Shown: piece by piece, positions 22,584 through 64,000 of the stretch
Layout of the letters: each line of letters starts with the position of its first letter
Numbering within the stretch: position 1 is the first letter of the stretch
Source of the DNA: Nectonema munidae
Lineage: Eukaryota > Nematomorpha > Nectonematoida > Nectonematidae
Direction: 5' to 3'
Length of the DNA: 64,000 bases
Assembly (NCBI GenBank): GCA_030549495.1
Contig: JAUIRK010000521.1
Coordinates: forward strand, 62,001-126,000
The notes under the pieces: model-generated
Seen by the model: the letters and a program-made list of their open reading frames with translations, nothing else
What the model was told of the DNA's origin: nothing
Databases searched by the model: none
Translations under genes and position numbers: made by a program

Positions 22584-25187
22584 CAGCCATTCTCAACCTT
22601 TCCTTCATCATTGACCCCTCGGCTTTATGTATTTCTTATGTATTCCTTTTTATTGTTTAGGACTTTAGGTTTTGTATAAAAATAGTATTATACATTCGTA
22701 TCACAAATATAAAGAAAAACGAACCTTTCAAAATAGAAAATTATAAATTTAATTTGTATTACAAAAAATAATGAACAGAAACACCAGAAGCATTATTAGT
22801 GGGAACACTGCTAATTCATTGAGTCAATCAATTTGTTTATGCGAGGAGCTGTTTCTGACAATGCTACTCTCATATCATCATCGGCTTTCAGGCGGTTTCT
22901 TGCCTTTGTCTTTATTGCTACTAAACTTGAGAATCCTGATTCACATAAGTGCCTAGTGACAAAAGGAACAAGCACTTGGAAGGCATGCTGAGTAAGGAGT
23001 GGGAATGAATCTGTAAGTTTTATCCAAAAATTAACACCAACTTTTTCAAATTCTTCTCTATGAGTAGCAGAAGATTGAAGATCAATCAGTTCATCTTTTA
23101 CCGGGCCTCATCTTTTATTTCTGACAGTTCAGTGGCAAAAGGTCTTATTATCCATCTCTCTGTTGGAATCATGTCTTTTGAAAAGTAGCAAGTGAAGTGA
23201 TTCTTCAAGATATTCAAATGGTCTGTGATGTCTTCATTTACCCCAGGTAACACTCCAGGACCTTCACTAATGACCTCATCCAAATTTGGGAAATTTTCAA
23301 AGTTTCTTTGGTGAACTCTCCGTGACCATAAGTCTAGCTTTGTCTGCAATGCTGCCATTTTTCACTTGCTAGTGATGTTCTTTGTAAACATGGTTAAGAT
23401 GGGTAAATATATCTGACAGGTACCTCAAACAGGCGATGAACTTGGGATCAGCAAAATTTTCACACAGCTTTCAATTCCGGTCACGACGAAACATTTCTAA
23501 CTCAGTACGGAGCTCAAACACAAGATTTAAAATAAGTCCACGTGAAAGCCACCTCACTTCAGTATGCAATAAAAGAATGGAATGCTCAGAGCCCATTTCA
23601 TCACAATAAACTTTGAACAAACGGTGATTCAATGTGGGGAACCGAATGAAGTTAACAGCCTCAACAACTTTCTGCAAAACAATTTTCAGATTTTCAGGAA
23701 GAGTTTTTGCAGCTTTCTATGAAGAAAACAATGTGTGTGGGTGCATTTTGCTTCACAAGTGCATTGAAGCCTGATCTCACTCCCATCATGCCTGGAGCTC
23801 CGTCAGTACAGATTGAGCCAACAATGTCCCATGTGAGATTGTTCTTGTCAAAGAAGTCTTGTATTTTCTGCATTATATCAGTAGCCTTTGTAGTTTGCTG
23901 GAGAGGTTCACAAAAGAGAAATTCATTTTTTAGTTCTTTTCCACATATGTAAGAAGTTGTGAAAAATTGACTACATCACAGGTTTCATTAAGTTGCAAAG
24001 ATATTTTTGCTGGGCTAGATTTGATTTGTTGAATAACTTGTTGACAAATATCTTGAGACATTTCACTAATACGCCGATGAATTGTGTCATTAGAAAGGGG
24101 AATGTTTTGAATCATCTGTTTTGCTTTAATCCTACATTCATGTTCAACCATGTCTAAGGCACACGGTTTAATCAGCTTCTTGGCAATGCCATGGGGTTTC
24201 TTGGCTTTTGCTATTTGCTGCGCTACATTATAGGAAGCTGCAAGCATTGGTTTCTTCTCAGATTCAAAGCCAAGTTTGGGCAGTGTTCCTGCAGCCCTAA
24301 ACTTAGCTCTCTTTGCCTCAAATGTAGCACGGTCATCGGATGAATGGACAGGATGTGAAGCTTCCAGATGCTGTTTCAGTATTGAAGGTTTCAGTGACCC
24401 ATTTCCAAGAACTTTTAAGCACAGCAGACACTGAGGCTTCTCCACACCATCCACAACAACGAAGTCAACGCCAAATTGTACATATGAATCCAGATATGTA
24501 CGTTTCTTGGACATGACACAATCTAAAAAGAAATAATTATGAATTAGTCATGTGACTAATTCTCCATTCGCTGAAAATATATCCAGAATATTGTCACTCA
24601 TGACTGATTTTCACTTAACAGTAACACTCTCTGTGGATTTTATCAATGCCAGGCTAATTCTCATTAAAGCTCTCAATTAATGTTTACATTTAATTTAAAG
24701 AAATATCATAATAAATGCATACAAACTTGTAGTATTACTCTCAGAACATATAATACTAATATACTTACATAGCAGCAGTAATATACAGCAATGAGAGAAT
24801 AACTGATCAACTGAGATCAACTGAAATTCGGAACAGCGGTGTTACTGGGCTGCGTTTTAGACAGCGTGCCGGTACGCGCGAAACAATACTCATCCTCTCA
24901 TGCGCATGCGCGAGTTGCCGAGTCCCTGTCCGAGATTCTGTGGGAAGCAACGAAGCGGCTTTGTTTATGTATGCATGCCCAAATAGGACTAAACAAGATT
25001 GACAGACAATCTCCCTTCCTCCCTCTATCCCACACACACACAATTTCTTTGCATTCTCTTTTTCTGATTTTACAAAAATAAATTTATGAATTATTTTTTA
25101 AATTATCAGATACTTCAATTATTTGCCCCTGACTACATAATTTTTATACCCCCTAGGGGTAAATTTCCCCCTAGTTGAGAACCTCTG
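22584..25187 (-). mobile_element. hAT-superfamily DNA transposon, nearly full length (2.6 kb)
   Basis: The left end begins CAGCCATTCTCAACCTTT. The right end, read inward on the minus strand, begins CAGAGGTTCTCAACTAGGGG. These are imperfect inverted termini of the CAGNGGTTCTCAA type known from hAT elements. The hexamer CTAGAA lies directly outside both ends. A perfect 8-bp duplication cannot be shown (ttctagaa against ctagaata). The minus-strand transposase gene fills most of it. A GC-richer 5' region at 24830-25000 with GCGCATGCGCG lies between the gene start and the right end. High protein similarity suggests a fairly young copy. Confidence 0.9.
22811..24514 (-). pseudogene. ZBED5/GTF2IRD2-like hAT transposase with a few breaks
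   Basis: A BED-type zinc finger lies in the first 50 residues (PQCLLCLKVLGNGSLKPSIL then KQHLEASHP). The RNase-H-like catalytic domain follows with ISLQLNETCDVVNFSQLL, DIVGSICTDGAPGMMGVRSG and LLLHTEVRWLSRGLILNLVF. The C-terminal hAT dimerisation domain is complete: NFWIKLTDSFPLLTQHAFQV, RHLCESGFSSLVAIKTKARN, RLKADDDMRVALSETAPRIN, ending at a TAG at 22811-22813. The first 194 codons are open. A frameshift near 23930 and further interruptions around 23700, 23470, 23370 and 23100 break the rest. Domain order and length agree with intact ZBED5-type transposases, so little is missing. Confidence 0.9.
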
Positions 25188-25489
25188 CTAGAATAACTCA
25201 TATTGTCAGGTCATAAGAAGCCATTTATCGTACCAATTTATCAGACGGAAATGTTGTGTTTGTAGCAGGAGCTGTAGCATAAGGTCTTGGACATGATCTG
25301 TAGATATGCTGTTTTCTAGGAGTTGGATTCCACTTTGCAGAGCAAATAGACGTAATAATCAACTGAGAATAGGCGAAATTTATTTTCTCCAGATGAGCTT
25401 CTTCTACTACGTTAGGACTTATTACTTTTTCCTGGCCAACAGAACACAACTGAAATCTTGTGACATATAATTGGCAAGAAAAATTGCTA

Positions 25490-26528
25490 GAAGTAAAAAA
25501 AAGCTAGCAAATGGAGAAGCACAAACAATAAAACATCAGAATATTGAGAAACTGGTAAAATCATTTGTATTTGATACTACTGCTTCCAATAAAGAATTTA
25601 TCGTGGAACTGAAAAAGAATTGAAACTGGAACTTATTTGGATGCTAGGAGTCCTTGGTTTAATCTTTGGTTAAACAGGAAGTTCTGAGAATATTTTGTTT
25701 CAGCGCTAAGACGCAGGTGCTTCCATGACTTTATTCCAGTACCAGAAATCATGTTTGAATATTAAATCATGCAAATAAGCATTACTTCAATATTTACCAG
25801 TATCTCTAATATATAATCCGCCACAAGTTTAATCTAAACAATTTCTAAATTTATCGCTTTTGTTTCTTGGTTGACTGTCAATCAATAAAATCCTACACAG
25901 CATGCAAGGTGGAGGCCATAAGGAATTTAGGCGCTCAAAATCTATCTGTTACTATTTCTGTTTGCAAACTAATTTGCATGAGATATTGGCGAGAACCAAT
26001 GGCTGTTTGAGCTACATTTCCAACTAATGAAGTCTTCTCATGAGCACATGGCAACGTTAGCACATGCAGCAATTAGACGACATCTATGGTATCTTTCAGA
26101 ACATTTCATCAGTCTAAGATTTTTTGATGACATTATCGATACAAGAAATATGGTACAGACCTGCAAAACACAAAGAAAGAAAACTTTCTAAGGCGTGGTG
26201 GCATAGCGAATGAAACTCCTATCACGAATGTTGCATCATTTGTTTCTGAGCGAACATTGCATATTTTTGATACTCTTGCACAGAATGGTAAAGAAAGAGT
26301 ATAACTTTTTGAAAAAAGGATTGGAAACATGGAAAGACAATGAAGTCTTCACTACAATGAGAAATGTTTCTAAAATTATGAAGGTAGAGAAAGTTATTGC
26401 TCTCATTGAACACTATAATATGTCTATAACCCAAAATGAAAACCAAAAGCAGAAACTCCTACAGGTTGTTCATGCTCTTTGCATTACGTTCGCAACAGCA
26501 AGCAAAGCTGCTATAATGAAGAATGTGT
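25490..26528 (+). pseudogene. Broken gene of a second widespread repeat-encoded protein family
   Basis: Blocks on the plus strand match, in order, a repeat-encoded protein I recognise from cnidarian and arthropod genomes. KLVKSFVFDTTASN lies near 25550-25600 (family pattern FDTTSSNTG). HLWYLSEHFISLRFFDD lies near 26077-26125. VASFVSERTLHIFDTLAQNG is near 26230-26290, and IALIEHYNMSITQNENQKQK with LLQVV is near 26390-26470. The copy is broken in several places. AATAAA signals follow at 26563-26575. The mobility class of the family is not known to me. It begins about 300 bp from the hAT right end. Confidence 0.6.
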
Positions 26529-26662
26529 AATCGTGTTCTAGAGTGATTATTTTGTATTTTGTTCAATAAAAATAAACATCTTTGTTATGTATTTCTATAG
26601 CGACACAATAACCGTATTTTAGCTCGAATTAAAAAAGACGACATTCGGTTGACCTCTACGTA

Positions 26663-27128
26663 GAACCTACGTTTTACGTACCCTGATTTTACGTTCCCTG
26701 GATTTTACGTCCTCGCCAAATGATCGATGACGTCATCTTTTTGTTCATTAAATGCATTATTAATACGTTTTTTCTTTGTTATTTTATGTATTAAAAAGTT
26801 TATAAAGGTTAATAAATTATTGTCTTTCAGTTAATGCTGGTTGTCTTGCAGACTAAGTTGAGTATATTGATAAATAATACACATACACTGATATTTTTTA
26901 TTTAAAACTTTATTATGAAAACAACTCAACTTCAGGGATGATCATCCAACTTCACTGTAATAGTCTTCTTTAGCTGTCATAGTCCCTCACGTCGTACACG
27001 GTGTGACCATGTGTGATCCAGGCTAGGATTTTCGTGTTGTATGTCAATTTAAAGGTCAACCTGGATTTTACGAATCCTACGTTTTACGTCCGCCGTTCGG
27101 TCCCGTACCGTACGTAAAACGTAGGTTC
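26663..27128. mobile_element. Terminal-inverted-repeat element, about 470 bp, flanked by TA
   Basis: The left end is GAACCTACGTTTTACGTAC and the right end is its exact complement, GTACGTAAAACGTAGGTTC. TA lies directly outside each (26661-26662 and 27129-27130), as for Tc1/mariner-type elements. The words TACGTTTTACGT and GGATTTTACG recur just inside both ends. There is no coding capacity, so it is a non-autonomous (MITE-like) element. Confidence 0.8.
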
Positions 27129-27130
27129 TA

Positions 27131-28890
27131 ATTCTATAAAAAAATTTATGATATGTATTCTGTAACAAATTGTCTAAAATAAACCTTGTGAAGAAGATTT
27201 ATAATTTAATTTTTTGGACCACCCTATGTTCTCTTTTATACAAAAGTGTTGCATGAAATCGAAATTGTCTGGCTTACTTGTCCTCAAATCGCTAACTGAT
27301 CAAATGTGCCGTGGATAACTATAAATCTTAAAGAGATGTTTCCTTTTCAACTTTTTGTCGTTTGGGCGTTCTTCCTTTCACGTTTTTTTTGAAAGTTTGA
27401 TGTGAAGATATCAAGCTGGAGTTAAACCAAACAGATATCCTCTTACTGTGACAACTACAGCAGAAGCAGTTTTTATTATAAGTACACGGGCTTATTCGTG
27501 GACTTACTGTAATGAAAGCGAGCGAATCACTCTAAGTAAATTAGCTAAGTATACTTCAGGGATATAACGTTCTTTGTATTGAAGATGCCTTGAAATCATA
27601 AGTGAGCTTTTTACTAAACCAACTTCATCATATCGTTTACTCGTGTAGGTAAAATTTAAATTGATTTAATTAAAATACGTGGTCACAAGCGTAGTTTTAA
27701 CGCTTTCGGCACCCGTGTGACAATTAAACGAAATACAGTTAAAAGTTGTCATACTAATAGGCATAACAGCTAGTGTTCAAGGGTGTTATCGCATTTTCAT
27801 TGTGTTATCGTACGTTATCTTTTTTCTTATCGTGACTTTTTTCCTAGAGCCGTGGAACACACAGTTATCATTAAAATAAAATCATCTGCTTTAAATATAT
27901 ACCAATTTAGTTCTATTTTGTCCTTTTGCAATTCTATTTTGTCTTTTTGCAGTTCTAACTAAATAAGCGCATGTGTTTTTTGAAATAATATTAAGTGAAT
28001 TAAAAAGATATTTTTAAATTAAAGTGCAAAATTTTTTAATTAAAAAAGTAAATAAAGATTTGTAATAATTTAATTGCTAATACATTGTGAAAAATGTAGA
28101 AAATTTAATTTTAAAATATCAAAAAGTGTTTAAATAAAACTGACACATATCAAAACAGTATAAACATAAAGAAATGAAAAGATTGAATTCAGATAGAATT
28201 GCAAAAAGACAAAATAAAATAGCAAAAAAACCAAACAGAATGTTCGGGAATGGTTGTGAGTTTTTCGAAATTTCAAAAAGATGATTAGTTTTCAAAATTC
28301 TAATTGAAAGGGTTGGGAATGGTTCTGAAATTTTCAAAATTATCCCACAAATGTAATTCGAACAACAACAAAAATTTTTTACTATGTGAATTATTTTATC
28401 AAGAATGACATCTATTTTTTTTTTATAAATTTATATATTGATTAAATATGAAAATATATATGTCATGGGTCCTCATTTTTTTAAATAGAATTTCTAATCT
28501 CTTTATCTTATTCGATTCTATTCTAAATAAAACAATGGAATCGAAAAAAATATATAATGCAATCGTAAAAAGATAAAATCCAATATAAAAAAGATAAAAC
28601 TAAAACGGGTATATATTTATATATAAAAGAGCCCATTAATTATCCACTTTTCAAAAAATAGGAGCCTTGGAGTTTAAGAAAAAGAACAACACATTCCATT
28701 TTCCTACTTTCCTATTCTTTTTGTTCACTTCCTCTTTACAATTTCTAGAAGCCGGGGGATGCAAATATTACAATATTTCATATTTTGTCAATAAACTATT
28801 TTGCATATTTATCGGCGCATAACAAATACTTTGTTTACTTCACAGCACAATTTCGCTCAAGCTCTGTGAAAATTGATGTTTCTTTTGTAG
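27131..28890. other. AT-rich stretch upstream of the SLC17-like gene
   Basis: No gene recognised. The phrase TTTTTTGGACCACCCTATG near 27210 resembles a mariner-type end. Inverted copies of TATTTTGTCTTTTTGCA lie at about 27935-27955 and 28200-28220. The promoter and 5' UTR exons of the SLC17-like gene may lie here but cannot be identified. Confidence 0.35.
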
Positions 28891-28922
28891 GCACGAAGGT
28901 CACTTTTGTGGCTTTTGATCAA

Positions 28923-62683
<33,761 letters not shown>

Positions 62684-62864
62684 TTTATTATGAATGCCTT
62701 TCTTTTCTAAATGACATTTTTTATTGTATAAAGTTTATTATGTTTTTACAATTTTTTTGTCAAATTTGTGTAAATAGGTAATTTTTCTATGTTACAATTA
62801 TTTTATGGTAATTTTTTTTTTATTAATATTTTTTATATAATAATTCAATACTAAAATAAGTTAA

Positions 62865-62877
62865 AATAAAAAATAAA
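62865..62877 (+). promoter_or_regulatory. Candidate polyadenylation signals of the SLC17-like gene
   Basis: Two AATAAA hexamers lie about 180-190 bp after the stop codon in AT-rich sequence. Position fits a short 3' UTR, but in DNA this AT-rich the hexamer also occurs by chance. Confidence 0.35.
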
Positions 62878-63329
62878 ATTTACATAAATTAATTGAATTT
62901 TTTACCAAAATATATGCGAGTGTCCATTTAATCCTTACAGATTTACACACACACACACACACTTTTCTTCTTTTCCCACTTGACCAAATCAACTAAATTT
63001 ACTAATTAAGACAAACTAAGTGAATATCTATCTAATTTTATAACTTAGTAAATATCTGTACCCAGTAACTTACGTTGCTGCTTTCTCGTATTATATAAGA
63101 ATTATTCAAATTGATAAAATTTCAGGCTATCAGATTCAAGATTTTTTTGCACTTCGTTTAAATAGTCAATATTTATTGAAGAAATGTTCCCAATAATTAA
63201 TTAATTATTGTATACTTTGTCTGCTTAAAACAAAAAAATTATCAAAATATTTTTATGCAATCACATCAAAGAGTTTGGGTAGCCGTTCCTTGACAAAAAA
63301 GACAATACTTTTAAATATATAATATAGAT

Positions 63330-63440
63330 GAATTAACAGATTAACTAATTAATTAACTATTATTTTTACTTACTAACTAAATAAATAATTAACTAACCAA
63401 TATAGGCTAACTAATTAAATAATTAACTAACTAATGAACT
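63330..63440. repeat. AACTAATT-rich degenerate tract
   Basis: Repeated ATTAACTAACTAATT words, the complement of the tract at 62100-62245. Downstream of the SLC17-like stop. Confidence 0.5.
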
Positions 63441-64000
63441 TTCCCTCTCAAAAAACTATTTTCCCCAGGAAAATTTTAGCGTTCCTATTTTTTTTGCTAA
63501 TTTTTTATATATTTTATCAATTCATGAAATTGACATGAATTTTAGGAGTATGGGAAAAATCATATTATCTAATGCAAAATAGGAAAAATTTATCAGAGGT
63601 GATTATTTTTTTTATTTTTTAAAAATAATTGAGTATAATTTTTAGGTGGAATATGCTGATTGATAAATATGAATCTGGTTATTAAAGACTTGCTGGTCGT
63701 TTAATAGAAGTGGTTGTTAAAACAGTTTTGACTTTAGTAATAAAATTAAAAAAAATATATATTTTTGTTGCAATATTCATTCTTAAAGCACCCCTTCAAA
63801 ATGGGCATCCGTTCGCCCTGTCTCTTCCAAAAATTTTCATTTGTTTTAGTATCTGATCTAACTAATTATCATTCTTACATTATATAATTAATTCATTTTG
63901 TATAAAAGATAATACCCATATACCATTTTCCCATTGAATTCGTTCTTTTTCACTTTGAATTCGTCCTTTTTCACATTGAATTCGTCTTTTTTAAAATTGA

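Larger units (their letters stand above)
62684..64000 (+). other. 3' UTR and downstream flank
   Basis: AT-rich sequence after the SLC17-like stop. Contains candidate AATAAA signals, a short CA run at 62945-62962, a dispersed-repeat copy near 63250-63320 that also occurs near 45565-45650, and a degenerate AACTAATT-type tract at 63330-63440. The last 70 bases carry three near-repeats of an ATTGAATTCGT unit. Confidence 0.5.

Overview
The window is strongly AT-rich eukaryotic DNA with long introns, AATAAA-type 3' ends and a dense load of decayed transposable elements. It fits an invertebrate animal. The mix of hAT, Merlin/ISXO2-like, pogo-like, LINE and tRNA-SINE remnants recalls arthropod genomes such as chelicerates or crustaceans, but that placement is a guess. 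No bacterial-style operon, CRISPR array or rRNA is present.

Region by region: 1-4 kb holds a hAT element end, a broken hAT transposase abutting it, and a broken multi-domain element gene on the minus strand. 4-11 kb is mostly featureless AT-rich DNA, with a GC-richer retroelement-like fragment at 7.8-8.5 kb that ends in an ATTG tail. 11-13 kb has a 270-bp palindrome and a Merlin/ISXO2-type transposon with about 60-bp inverted ends, whose transposase gene carries a G/C-homopolymer insert. 16-20 kb has a small foldback, a pogo-like remnant and a hAT deletion derivative with a perfect 8-bp target duplication. 21-27 kb is a transposon cluster: a tRNA-derived SINE, a nearly whole 2.6-kb hAT element with a ZBED5-like transposase, a second broken element gene, and a 470-bp terminal-inverted-repeat element.

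The only host gene I can support runs on the plus strand from about 28.9 kb to 62.7 kb. It is an SLC17-family (sialin-like) major-facilitator anion transporter. Nine coding exons can be placed; junction phases agree between neighbours and there is no internal stop. Together they give about 410 residues covering most of the 12-helix fold. One exon, for the TM7-TM8/9 segment, should lie between 45334 and 52554 and was not found. Most introns are kilobases long and full of repeats, but one is only 57 bp. The glutamate that family members carry just before the GVTFPA motif reads as glutamine here, and the IPGG motif of TM2 reads ILGG.

The introns hold SINE copies, three hAT remnants or ends, a piggyBac-like miniature element, a broken LINE split by another insertion, a 580-bp ATC microsatellite, a homopolymer-rich stretch that looks like poor-quality assembly, and pairs of diverged local duplications. 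Two minus-strand candidate exons lie in the 45-52 kb region. I did not find a coherent new multi-gene system. The points most worth a second look are the altered SLC17 motif, the missing exon, the insert inside the Merlin transposase and the two orphan minus-strand exons.
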